A DNA stretch of 64,000 nucleotides. It comes from Streptomyces yangpuensis (GTDB taxonomy: Bacteria; Actinomycetota; Actinomycetes; Streptomycetales; Streptomycetaceae). A program made the translations under genes and the position numbers. Shown piece by piece: positions 1 through 7,798 of the stretch (position 1 is its first letter; every line of letters starts with the position of its first letter). The DNA lies in NCBI RefSeq assembly GCF_001005295.1, contig NZ_LBMK01000007.1:1-64000 (forward strand), given 5' to 3'. The notes beneath the pieces were generated by a model that ran no database searches, was not told the DNA's origin, and was given only the letters and a program-made list of their open reading frames with translations.

Positions 1-272
1 CGGCCCCCCGACCGACCCGCACCGTGCCGGTACCCCGCCCCGCGGCACGGCTCCGGCCGGACAACACCCCCGCTCCCGAAGCCGGCTCGCGCTGCTGGAG
101 GGGGGACGGGGAGGGGTGTCCCCGCAGGACGAGGCGCGACAAAGCCGTCTGGCCGGGCCAGGGTCGCACGCGCCGAGCCGAGGAGATACCCCTGCCCGGC
201 CTCCCGACCGACCCGCACCGTGCCGGTGCTCCGCCGAGCAACCCCGCAGGGGCCCCGCATTAGGCTTCGGGC
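1..272. other. Non-coding left edge with a long direct repeat
   Basis: No convincing gene is visible here; the open frames have no family resemblance and overlap each other. Bases 1-31 and 197-227 are nearly identical (30 of 31 by my alignment, mismatch at 6/202), a direct repeat about 196 bp apart. The second copy ends about 45 bp before the acetyltransferase start at 273, so it sits in that gene's promoter/leader region. Confidence 0.5.
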
Positions 273-803
273 GTGAACGAGATACGGATCCGGCCGGGCG
301 GCCCGGCGGACGCACCGGCCCTGCTGGACATGCTCGACTCCGCCGTGGCCTGGATGAACGCCCGCGGCAACACGGAGCAGTGGGGCACGACGCCGTACTC
401 GCAGCGGCCCGGCGGCGCCGAGCGGGTCGAGCGGTACACGACCGAGAACACCCCGTACATCGCGGAGTCGGACGGGGTGCCCGTCGGCGCCCTGGTGCTG
501 GATTCCGGGCCGAGTCCGCAGCTGCCGATCGCACCGGCTGCGGAACCCGAGCGGTACGTGCGGCTGCTGGTCTCCGACCGGCGGCACGCGGGCCGGGGCA
601 TTGGGGCGGCGCTGCTGGAGCACGCCGCCGAGGAGACCCGGCGAGCCGGTGTCACCCTCCTGCGTGTCGACTGCTGGGCGGGCGGCGGGGGTGAACTGGT
701 TGCGTTCTACGAGCGCAACGGCTTCGCCCCGACGGACCGCTTCCTTTCCGGCGACTGGCCGGGACAGGTGCTGGCACGACGGCTCGCCGGAGCCGCCGGC
801 TGA
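273..803 (+). CDS. GNAT family N-acetyltransferase
   Basis: This is a 176-residue single-domain GNAT protein, predicted to move an acetyl group from acetyl-CoA to an unidentified amine. The GNAT core is visible: an N-terminal strand (IRIRPGGPADAPAL), the acetyl-CoA loop 'RRHAGRGIGAALL' near residue 107, and the terminal 'VAFYERNGFAPTDRF' strand-helix typical of the fold. The GTG start at 273 opens the fold immediately with no surplus sequence. It stands alone and converges on the secreted-protein gene at 987-2510. The family is certain; the substrate cannot be predicted. Confidence 0.85.
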   Translation: MNEIRIRPGGPADAPALLDMLDSAVAWMNARGNTEQWGTTPYSQRPGGAERVERYTTENTPYIAESDGVPVGALVLDSGPSPQLPIAPAAEPERYVRLLVSDRRHAGRGIGAALLEHAAEETRRAGVTLLRVDCWAGGGGELVAFYERNGFAPTDRFLSGDWPGQVLARRLAGAAG

Positions 804-986
804 CGGCGCGGAAAAAGAAATGGCCGCGACGCTCAGGGGTGCCGGCGCCTCCCGGAGGAAACGCCCCGTTCTCCTGCCCGGCACCGACCGTGATCATCCG
901 ATCGGGACTCCCGTTCGACCGGCACCGTTCGAGAGCGGAACGACGGGAACCCCTGACGGCGGACCGTTGCTCGCCCTGCCGGCGCC

Positions 987-2510
987 CTACTTCTTCGGTG
1001 TGAAGACGAGCAGCCGGTCGAGGAGCAGCGAGGAGAGGGCGGGGCGGGTGAGGGTGTCGGGCTGCATGTAGGCGCGTGCTACGAACCGGAGTGTGCTCAT
1101 GTCGACGGGCCGGTCGGTGCCGTGCTGCGCGCAGAAGTCGGTGCTGGTGGGCGGGAGTGTGGTGACGTGCGGTCCGGCCGGTCCGGTGTCGCCGGCGCGG
1201 CTGAAGGTCCAGGCGTAGAGCTTGTCCGCGTGCGGCTGGTCGGGGATGAAGTCGTCTGCGCTGCCTTGCAGTTCGCGGTTGTTCTTGGCAGTCAGGGCCA
1301 CGGCGGCCTTGGCGTCGGCGTAGAGGGTGGCGCTCGAGTAGGTCGCCTGGCCGGTGGCCGCATGGTTCGTGCCGTACGCGACCACGAAGGAGCCGTCCGG
1401 CAGGCTGAAGTTCCGGGTGATCGGGTCGTCGGCGTCGTTGGAGAGGGCGCCCACCCCCGTGATGGGCGGATCGATCACCAGGTTGTCCTGCAGTCCCGGG
1501 TTCGACTCCTCGAAGCCGCGCTCGACCACTTCGTCGCGCGCCTCATAGCCCGGGTGGGCGTCGATGATTCGCTGGCGCAGCAGTTGCAGGGTGGGGTTGA
1601 GGTCGAGTTCGGTGGCCCCGGTCCCGGAGACACGCAGATGGGGGACGGGCAGCGGATCGGGTCCGTACACCGGCGTCGCCTCGTTCCCGGAGTTGCTCTG
1701 CGGGCGTACCCGGAAGACCTGGAGCGGAGGTGTGGCGCGGTAGTCGTCGAGCGCCTTCTCGAAGCCGGGCTCGGCCACGGCCGTGCGGATGCCGAGCAGG
1801 AACTGATCGGCATCCTGGTCGAGACCGAGCCGGTACATGGCCGGCGGGATCGTCATGTTGTTCGTCGCGTGCGCCAGTCCGGAGGCGTCCAGCATCCTGT
1901 TCACCTCCGCCCGGGTGCGCCCGTTACCGGTGATCACCAGGGCGAACGGCCGGTCGTACGGTGTCCGACCCTGTGTGCGCACGGTCCTGTTGTTGACCGG
2001 GTCGCCCACGGAGGTCCACAGGAGCGGTCCGGTGGGCAGGGAGCCTTTCAGCATGGTGAGGTCGAAGGAGAAGTACTCCTCCGGCGGCGGCGTGGTGCCG
2101 ATCAGGACGATGGCCTCGTCCTGCCGCAGGCGCCACGTCGCGGGTGGGTTGGTGTTGGGTGCCTGGCCCGGGACCTCCGGCATGCCGGTGACGATGTAGG
2201 GCGACTGGGGATTGGGCCACATCGCGCTGAATACGGCGCCCTCGCAGTACCTCTTGTTCAGGTCGAAGACGGCCTCGGTTCCCGACTGCGAGACGTAGCC
2301 GGATTTGGCCAGTTGGTGCTTGAACCTCTCGACCTGCCGGTCGGTGTCGGTCGACGGAGAGGCTTTCCCGTGGGCCGAGGCCAGGGATTCCGCGAGGGCG
2401 CCGCGGGAGGGGGCTGGTGGCGTGGCTGCCATCGCGGTCGGTGCGGCCAGGAGCACGGCGGCGGCCAGGCCGAGGAGAGCCGGACGCCGGCGCAGGGGAA
2501 ACGTCGTCAT
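987..2510 (-). CDS. Secreted protein of unknown function, 507 aa
   Basis: The protein opens with an Arg-rich n-region, a hydrophobic run (ALLGLAAAVLLAAPTAM) and an Ala-x-Ala-like cleavage zone near residue 28, so a Sec signal peptide is likely. The mature part of about 475 residues contains no motif I can assign; it is rich in Pro, Asn and Tyr, as expected for an extracellular globular protein. There is no lipobox, LPxTG or transmembrane tail, so release from the cell is likely. I do not recognise the family. The gene is monocistronic, with a 520-bp non-coding stretch upstream. Confidence 0.75.
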   Translation of the reverse strand: MTTFPLRRRPALLGLAAAVLLAAPTAMAATPPAPSRGALAESLASAHGKASPSTDTDRQVERFKHQLAKSGYVSQSGTEAVFDLNKRYCEGAVFSAMWPNPQSPYIVTGMPEVPGQAPNTNPPATWRLRQDEAIVLIGTTPPPEEYFSFDLTMLKGSLPTGPLLWTSVGDPVNNRTVRTQGRTPYDRPFALVITGNGRTRAEVNRMLDASGLAHATNNMTIPPAMYRLGLDQDADQFLLGIRTAVAEPGFEKALDDYRATPPLQVFRVRPQSNSGNEATPVYGPDPLPVPHLRVSGTGATELDLNPTLQLLRQRIIDAHPGYEARDEVVERGFEESNPGLQDNLVIDPPITGVGALSNDADDPITRNFSLPDGSFVVAYGTNHAATGQATYSSATLYADAKAAVALTAKNNRELQGSADDFIPDQPHADKLYAWTFSRAGDTGPAGPHVTTLPPTSTDFCAQHGTDRPVDMSTLRFVARAYMQPDTLTRPALSSLLLDRLLVFTPKK

Positions 2511-3034
2511 GCCAGACCCCTATCCGGCCCGCGTCTCGCGCCTTGGCCACCACGCCGCAATCACCACCTGACCTCACTCATCCGGAACACCGTCGTGGGC
2601 GGCTGCGCGGTGCTGATGGTGTGGGTGCCGACGTGGCCACCACTGCGGGAGGTGGGGCGATTTCGGGGAGCAGGGCCCCGTAGGAGGACGACCAGCCACC
2701 TGGGCCGAGGCGCCGCCCTCAGGACCGTGAATCGTTCGATTGACAGACCCGCTGTCGACGTCTCCGGGGGAGGCCCGGAATCTAATCGGTGGTGCCGTGT
2801 CCTGGGGTGGGGCTATGGTTCTGCTCGTCCCGAGGCGCGGCTGTGTCGTTGCCGAGGGCACGGTGTCGGTTCGTTGAGAAGAAGCAGGGGGTGAGGACAT
2901 TGATGACTGTCACGGTGACGGGCTCTGCCCGCATTCAGGAGTTCATCGTTCCCACCCCTGTGGTCTCCGGCTGACACCCACTCGATCCGCGCGCTCGGAG
3001 CGCGCCGCCGGGGCCACCCTTCGAAGGGTTCCCC
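2511..3034. other. Intergenic region upstream of rsgA
   Basis: This 524-bp stretch lies between the divergent secreted-protein gene and rsgA and must carry both promoters. The only candidate gene is a 23-codon frame at 2903-2974. Just before the rsgA TTG start, 3016-3029 is a perfect 14-bp palindrome that includes the only Shine-Dalgarno-like run (gaaggg). Confidence 0.4.
2903..2974 (+). CDS. Possible 23-residue leader peptide upstream of rsgA
   Basis: An ATG at 2903 is preceded at good spacing by a strong ribosome site (gggggtgagg). It opens a 23-residue frame beginning MTVTVTGSARIQEF and ending in TGA at 2972-2974. It has no recognised family. The site and its position 60 bp before rsgA suggest a leader peptide or small protein, but so short a frame can occur by chance. 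Confidence 0.25.
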   Translation: MTVTVTGSARIQEFIVPTPVVSG

Positions 3035-4201
3035 TTGTCCAACGCTCCGCTCCACCCGTTTTCCGCTTCCGCGATCCAGCACCCGCTCGCCCTCTACGGC
3101 TGGGACGAGGGCTGGGAGGCCGAGTTCGCCCCGCACGCCGCTCAGGGGCTCCTCCCTGGGAGGGTCGTCCGGGTCGATCGTGGTCAGTGTGATGTGGTCA
3201 CCCCTGACGGCGTCGTCCGTGCCGACACCGCGTTCGTCGTTCCCCGTGACCCGATGAAGGTCGTGTGCACGGGGGACTGGGTCGCCGTCGACCCCGAGGG
3301 CAGTGATCCTCGGTACGCGCAGACGATCCTGCCTCGGCGGACCGCCTTCGTGCGGTCGACGTCGTCCAAGCGGTCCGAGGGCCAGGTGCTGGCCACCAAC
3401 ATCGATCACATCGTCATCTGTGTGTCGCTCGCGGTCGAACTCGACCTCGGGCGGATCGAACGGTTCCTCGCGCTCGCGATGTCCAGTTCGAGCGGCGAGG
3501 CACTGCTGCGTACGCCGGCGGACTCCTGGGAGTCGGGTGCGCAGCCGCTGGTCGTCCTCACCAAGGCGGACCTGGTCGCGGACCCGGTCACCCTCGGCCA
3601 CCTGGTTCAGGACGTGGAGACCACCGCCCCGGGCGTCCAGGTCCTCACGGTCTCCTCGCACACCGGGGAGGGCACCGACGTCCTCGGCGCGATCGTCGCC
3701 GACGGCACCAGCGTCCTGCTCGGCGTCTCCGGCGCGGGCAAGTCCACCCTGGCGAACGCGCTGCTCGGCGCTGACGCCATGGAGGTCCAGGCCACCCGTG
3801 ACGTCGACGGCAAGGGGCGGCACACCACGACCACCCGCAACCTCCTCGTCCTGCCGGGCGGAGGGGTCCTCATCGACACCCCGGGCCTGCGCGGCGTCGG
3901 GCTGTTCGACGCGGAGGCGGGGGTCGGACAGGTCTTCTCCGAGATCGAGGACTACGCCGCCGAATGCCGCTTCCACGACTGCGCCCACGAGGCGGAGCCG
4001 GGCTGCGCGGTGCTCGCGGCGCTGGAATCGGGGGCCCTGCCGGAGCGGCGCCTGGAGAGCTACCGCAAGCTGCTGCGGGAGAACCAGCGGATCGTCGCGA
4101 AGACGGACGCCCGGCTGCGGTCGGAGATCCGTCGTGACTGGCGGCTGAAGTCGGCGGTGGGCCGGGCCAACTACTCCGCCAAGCGCGGCGGCCGGGTCTG
4201 A
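3035..4201 (+). CDS. rsgA: Ribosome small subunit-dependent GTPase A (RsgA/YjeQ)
   Basis: RsgA is a circularly permuted GTPase that binds the 30S subunit late in maturation and hydrolyses GTP to release assembly factors. The order here is an N-terminal OB fold (about 20-100), the G4 motif TKAD before G1, the P-loop GVSGAGKST at 230-238, G3 DTPGLR from D281, and a C-terminal zinc knuckle with C311, C316, a histidine and C324. At 388 residues it is full length. The TTG start at 3035 is chosen because the OB fold begins soon after and the candidate ribosome site is just upstream. A strong hairpin follows the stop. Confidence 0.93.
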   Translation: MSNAPLHPFSASAIQHPLALYGWDEGWEAEFAPHAAQGLLPGRVVRVDRGQCDVVTPDGVVRADTAFVVPRDPMKVVCTGDWVAVDPEGSDPRYAQTILPRRTAFVRSTSSKRSEGQVLATNIDHIVICVSLAVELDLGRIERFLALAMSSSSGEALLRTPADSWESGAQPLVVLTKADLVADPVTLGHLVQDVETTAPGVQVLTVSSHTGEGTDVLGAIVADGTSVLLGVSGAGKSTLANALLGADAMEVQATRDVDGKGRHTTTTRNLLVLPGGGVLIDTPGLRGVGLFDAEAGVGQVFSEIEDYAAECRFHDCAHEAEPGCAVLAALESGALPERRLESYRKLLRENQRIVAKTDARLRSEIRRDWRLKSAVGRANYSAKRGGRV

Positions 4202-4209
4202 CCCGGGCC

Positions 4210-4243
4210 GTCCGCCCCCCGGACCCCGGTCCGGGGGGCGGAC
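4210..4243 (+). terminator. Hairpin terminator after rsgA
   Basis: A perfect 16-bp inverted repeat with a 2-base centre begins 9 bases after the rsgA stop (left arm GTCCGCCCCCCGGACC). There is no clear T-run, which is normal for Streptomyces intrinsic terminators. Confidence 0.75.
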
Positions 4244-4317
4244 GGCGGACGGACCGCGCCGAGGAGAGGGCGGGCGCCTGCCGCGCGAGCCGTGGCGGCA
4301 GGACCGATGCTGGACGC

Positions 4318-4878
4318 ATGGACACCATCCACCGCCCGAGAGCGGCCCGTGCGGGCAGGCGTCTGGCCGCGTACGTGGGCATGGCGAGCGTGTTGACGCT
4401 CGGGTTCGCGACGAACGCCGGTGCCGTGCAGCACGTCGCCGGCCCGTCGACCCTTACCTGGGGGCAGACCAGGACCTACAGCGACGGCCTGGCCGTCACC
4501 GTCGCCCGGCCCACCGCCTTCACCCCGAGCGGCACCTCCGCGGGCCACCGGGCGGGCAACCAGGCGGTGGCCTGGAAGGTCACGCTGAAGAACTCGACCA
4601 CCGAGGCCTTCGCGACGGCGCTGGTCGCCGTGTACGCGAAGTACGGGAAGGCGGGCGAGCAGGCCGAGCGGGTCTTCGACAGCGCGAAGGGCATCGGGGC
4701 CGGCTTCGAGGGCAGCATCAGCCCCGGCCGGTCCGCGACCGTGACGTACGTGTTCGACATCCCGAAGGCCGGCGTCGACCAGCTCGACCTGGAGGTCGTA
4801 CCGGACGTCGTCACGTACGACGGCACCCACTGGACCGGCCCCCTCTACCCGAGGACCGGACAGGTCCGACAGACCTGA
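4318..4878 (+). CDS. Small secreted protein with DUF4352-like beta-sandwich
   Basis: The 186-residue product has a long twin-Arg-containing n-region, a hydrophobic segment (VGMASVLTLGFATNAGA) and a likely signal-peptidase site after AGA near residue 38. The mature domain has alternating strands and the 'VAWKVTLKNSTTEAF' pattern seen in Telomeric-repeat/DUF4352-type immunoglobulin-like extracellular domains. It is therefore probably an exported beta-sandwich protein; no enzymatic residues are evident. The start ATG at 4318 gives a complete signal peptide. It is flanked by the rsgA terminator and a convergent zinc-ribbon frame. Confidence 0.7.
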   Translation: MDTIHRPRAARAGRRLAAYVGMASVLTLGFATNAGAVQHVAGPSTLTWGQTRTYSDGLAVTVARPTAFTPSGTSAGHRAGNQAVAWKVTLKNSTTEAFATALVAVYAKYGKAGEQAERVFDSAKGIGAGFEGSISPGRSATVTYVFDIPKAGVDQLDLEVVPDVVTYDGTHWTGPLYPRTGQVRQT

Positions 4879-4885
4879 GCCGCCC

Positions 4886-5095
4886 CTACGGGGTGTCCGG
4901 GAACGGGGCGCCGCAGGCGGGGCAGTGGCGGGCGTCGTGGGCGCGGTCGGTGTCGAGGCGGCCGCAGGCGTCGCAGACCAGGTGGAGCAGGCAGGCCGGC
5001 TCGCCGGCGTCCGACGGTTCGGCGGGCGGGCCGGGAACGGGCGGGCCGGGTACGCGCGGGTCCGGTACGGGCGGGTCCGGTACGGGCGTGTCCAC
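4886..5095 (-). CDS. Small zinc-ribbon protein, 69 aa
   Basis: The C-terminal half carries two CxxC knuckles 13 residues apart (CDACGRLDTDRAHDARHCPAC), a compact rubredoxin-like zinc ribbon. The N-terminal half is a low-complexity Pro-Val-Pro-Asp repeat, probably disordered. I place the start at GTG 5095; GTG 5128 (80 residues) is also possible and neither has a strong ribosome site. The gene follows the acetyltransferase at 5206-5823 on the same strand and could be co-transcribed. The Cys spacing argues that it is real; its partner is unknown. Confidence 0.5.
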   Translation of the reverse strand: MDTPVPDPPVPDPRVPGPPVPGPPAEPSDAGEPACLLHLVCDACGRLDTDRAHDARHCPACGAPFPDTP

Positions 5096-5205
5096 GGCGG
5101 CTCCCCGGCCGGGTGGAGGCGGTGGCACCGCCTCGGAGACCGCGAGGGTATCCCGCCGGGCCGGAGGGGGTTCACCGTCGAACCCCTCCGGCCGCGGCGG
5201 CGGTG

Positions 5206-5823
5206 TCAGGCTCCGGCCGGGGTGCGCGGAGCGCGGCGCATCGCCCACAGGGCGGGGCCGCCCCCGGGAAGCCGGGCCTCCCCGAGCACGGTGAAGCCGA
5301 AGTGCTCGTAGAAGGGCAGGTTGTCGGGCTTGGACGACTCCAGGTAGACCGGCAGGCCCGCCGCGTCGGCCTGGGCCAGGCCCGAGCGCAGCAGAGCCGC
5401 CCCGTGCCCCTGGCCCCGGGCGGCCGGGTTGGCGCCTATCACAGCCAGGTACCAGTGGGGCTCGGCCGGGGAGTGCTTGGCGGCCTCCTCGACGGCTTCG
5501 CGGAACAGCTCGGCGCGGTCGCCGAGGATGTCCTGGAGCTCGCGGACGGTCTCCGCGTCGGGTACGGCCTTGTCCCGGCCCGCCGGCGACACCCAGAAGG
5601 AGGCCGCGGCGTCGGTGCGCTCGCACACACCGTGGTGGACGTACTGCCGGGTGAACAGCGTGGTGAAGTAGCGGATCAGCCCGGCCTCGCGAGAGGAGTC
5701 GTCGGGGAAGAACCAGCGCATCATCGGGTCGTCGTCGAAGGCGGCGGCCAGGGTGCGGCCGACCATACGGGCATCGTCGACCGTGGCCGTCTTCGGAGCG
5801 TTCGTCATGGGCATACGTGTCAT
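5206..5823 (-). CDS. GNAT family N-acetyltransferase
   Basis: This 205-residue protein resembles the large actinobacterial GNAT group that includes puromycin N-acetyltransferase. Recognisable parts are the N-terminal 'DDARMVGRTLAAAFDDDPM' helix, 'HWYLAVIGANPAARGQGHGAALL' (strand 4 and pyrophosphate loop) near 130-152, and 'LESSKPDNLPFYEHFGF' near the C-terminus. The substrate is not predictable; members are often called self-resistance or detoxification enzymes without proof. The ATG at 5823 has a G-run 4 bases upstream; in-frame ATGs at 5814 and 5808 are alternatives. Confidence 0.88.
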   Translation of the reverse strand: MTRMPMTNAPKTATVDDARMVGRTLAAAFDDDPMMRWFFPDDSSREAGLIRYFTTLFTRQYVHHGVCERTDAAASFWVSPAGRDKAVPDAETVRELQDILGDRAELFREAVEEAAKHSPAEPHWYLAVIGANPAARGQGHGAALLRSGLAQADAAGLPVYLESSKPDNLPFYEHFGFTVLGEARLPGGGPALWAMRRAPRTPAGA

Positions 5824-5916
5824 TCTGCCCCCCTGATGATCTTGAGCGGCAGGCGGGCCCCGTCGGCGCCGGCCCGCCCGGACGCTCCAGGGCCGCGATC
5901 TGAGCGGGCACCGGGG

Positions 5917-6399
5917 TCAGCCCGCGGCCACCGCGCCCACCCACGCCCCCACCACCAGCAGACACGCGAACAGTTCCACCAGCACGCTCGTGCCCACCGC
6001 CCGCATCACCACCCGCGTCGCCGCCCAGGCCTCGCCGTGCCCGCCCAGCCGGAGCCGCTCGCAGAGGTAGATGCCGCCCACGAAGCCCGGGACCGCCCCC
6101 ACCACCGGGACCAGTACGAAGCCCAGTACCGCACCCGCGCCCGCGAAGGCCGCCGTCCGGGGGGTGGCCGGGAGGCCGCGGGTACGCCGGGGCGGCAGCT
6201 GCCACTTCACCACCTGGACCACCAGCAGCAGGGCCGTCGCCGCGACCAGCAGCGACCACGCCGGCGTCGACCGCTCGTGCAGCCCCCACCACAGCAGCCC
6301 CGCCCACACCAGCCAGGTCCCCGGCACGCCGGGAACCAGTACCCCGACCAGCCCGAGCAGCAGCACCAGACCCACCAGGAGCAGCTGCGGCACGTCCAC
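5917..6399 (-). CDS. DUF456 family membrane protein
   Basis: This is a 160-residue integral membrane protein with about four transmembrane segments: residues 5-27, 30-65 (two short segments), 85-115 and 132-158. The Gly-rich segment 'PVVGAVPGFVGGIYLCERL' and opening 'LVLLLGLVGVLVPGVPGTWLVW' match the DUF456 pattern, a family without a known biochemical role. It lies 25 bp after the TrmB/LuxR-type regulator on the same strand, so the two may form an operon. Confidence 0.85.
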   Translation of the reverse strand: MDVPQLLLVGLVLLLGLVGVLVPGVPGTWLVWAGLLWWGLHERSTPAWSLLVAATALLLVVQVVKWQLPPRRTRGLPATPRTAAFAGAGAVLGFVLVPVVGAVPGFVGGIYLCERLRLGGHGEAWAATRVVMRAVGTSVLVELFACLLVVGAWVGAVAAG

Positions 6400-6423
6400 C
6401 CGCTCAGCGTGCCCGACCGGTGG

Positions 6424-7449
6424 CTACCGGGCCACCCAGCCGCGTTCGTACGCGTGCCAGCCCAGCTGCAGCCGGGTCGTCACCCCCGACAGCTCCATCA
6501 GGCCCTTGACCCGCCGCTGCACCGTCCGCAGGCCCAGCTCCAGGTGCTTGGCCACGCTCGCGTCCGTCATGCCCGCCAGCAGCAGCGACAGGATCTCCAG
6601 GTCCGTGGCGTCCGGGACGCCCCCCGACTCCTCCGCCGACCCGGCCGCGCCCAGCCGCAGCGGAACCGACTCCCGCCACACCGCCTCGAACAGGCCCGTC
6701 AGCGACTCCAGCAGCCCGGACGCGTGCACCACCAGCGCCGCCGGCTGCGCGCCGTGCGCCGTCAGCAGGACCATGGCCAGGGTCCGGTCCGCGATCACCA
6801 GCTGCGTCGGGACCTCCGACGTCACCCGGACCTGCTCGCCCCGGGCCAGCGCCGAGGAGGCCTCCCGGATCCCGCTCGGCAGGGTCAGCACCTCCCGCTC
6901 GATCACCACCCGGTGATCGACGCCGCGCACCGGGGCCCGGTCCTCCGCCTCGTTGTCGGTGCCCGTCACCACCTGCGGGCGGCCGCTGACCAGGGCGCAC
7001 ACCTCTTTCTGCGCGCCCAGCCGCAGCTGGTGGAAGCGGTGCGCCACCGCGCTCGCGCCCTGCACCACCTCCACGAGGTCGTGCACCGCCGGTTCGGCCG
7101 CCTCCGCCCGGTACTCCTCCGCCAGCAGCGCCGCCGCCAGTTCCGCCTGCTCCAGCTCGTGCCGCTGCCGGGTCAGCAGGGCCCCGAGCGCGACACCCGG
7201 TGGAGCCGCCACCCAGCGCCCCGGCCGGGCCGAGGACTGCGCCGCCAGCCCGTGCCGCTCCAGGTGGCGCAGGGTCCGTTCGGTCTGCGGCACCGGCAGG
7301 GTCAGCCGGTGCGCCAGGTCGGGGACCTCGGCCGCGCCCAGCGCCACCAGGGCGCGGTACGCGGACTCCTGGCCCTCGTCCAGGCCTATGGCACCCAGCA
7401 ACCCGTCCACCACCTTTCGACACAACACCGCCTGGCGGGAAGCGGCCAC
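6424..7449 (-). CDS. TrmB/LuxR-type transcriptional regulator
   Basis: The 341-residue protein has two DNA-binding-like parts. Residues 20-75 form a TrmB-like winged helix (SAYRALVALGAAEVPDLAHR), and residues 275-335 form a LuxR-type helix-turn-helix ('ILSLLLAGMTDASVAKHLEL...RTVQRRVKGLMELSGV'). Between them is a helical then alpha/beta sensor segment. There is no receiver domain or phosphorylatable Asp, so the trigger is probably a ligand or protein. This architecture is abundant in Streptomyces and tied to differentiation or secondary metabolism in some members; the target here is unknown. DUF456 follows on the same strand. Confidence 0.85.
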   Translation of the reverse strand: MAASRQAVLCRKVVDGLLGAIGLDEGQESAYRALVALGAAEVPDLAHRLTLPVPQTERTLRHLERHGLAAQSSARPGRWVAAPPGVALGALLTRQRHELEQAELAAALLAEEYRAEAAEPAVHDLVEVVQGASAVAHRFHQLRLGAQKEVCALVSGRPQVVTGTDNEAEDRAPVRGVDHRVVIEREVLTLPSGIREASSALARGEQVRVTSEVPTQLVIADRTLAMVLLTAHGAQPAALVVHASGLLESLTGLFEAVWRESVPLRLGAAGSAEESGGVPDATDLEILSLLLAGMTDASVAKHLELGLRTVQRRVKGLMELSGVTTRLQLGWHAYERGWVAR

Positions 7450-7798
7450 GGCGCGAACCCGCCGCCGACATCATCGCCGTACCCCCCGCCCCTCTGCCAA
7501 GGTTGCGCCGCCGCAGCACCAACATCCGTCGGCCGGCCGTCATTTGGGCGGCATCTTTGCCGTGCAATGCAGCAGTTGGCCGTAATTCACCCGGGGAGAG
7601 CGATGCGCCCGATATCGCGCACGGCGATCGGCGCGGCTGCAGCGGCCGTCCTCGCGGAGAGTGGAACCGGCCGGGGCGAAGGGTGCGACGGTCACCCTGG
7701 CGGTCGCGCGGATGTGCGACGTCCGATGATCCGTGCGACCTGGACTCTTTTCGTGCATTCGGCGTTTTCCGTCCCCACCGGCAGCCGAGAATGAGGGC
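7450..7798. other. Divergent intergenic region, no gene seen
   Basis: A 349-bp spacer between the regulator at 6424-7449 and the PP2C-like gene starting at 7799. It must hold two divergent promoters. I see no RNA gene or clear operator in it. Confidence 0.4.

Noticed and set aside
1122-2894. Plus-strand frame opposite the secreted 507-aa protein
   Set aside because: It is antisense to a gene with a clear signal peptide and shows no domain.
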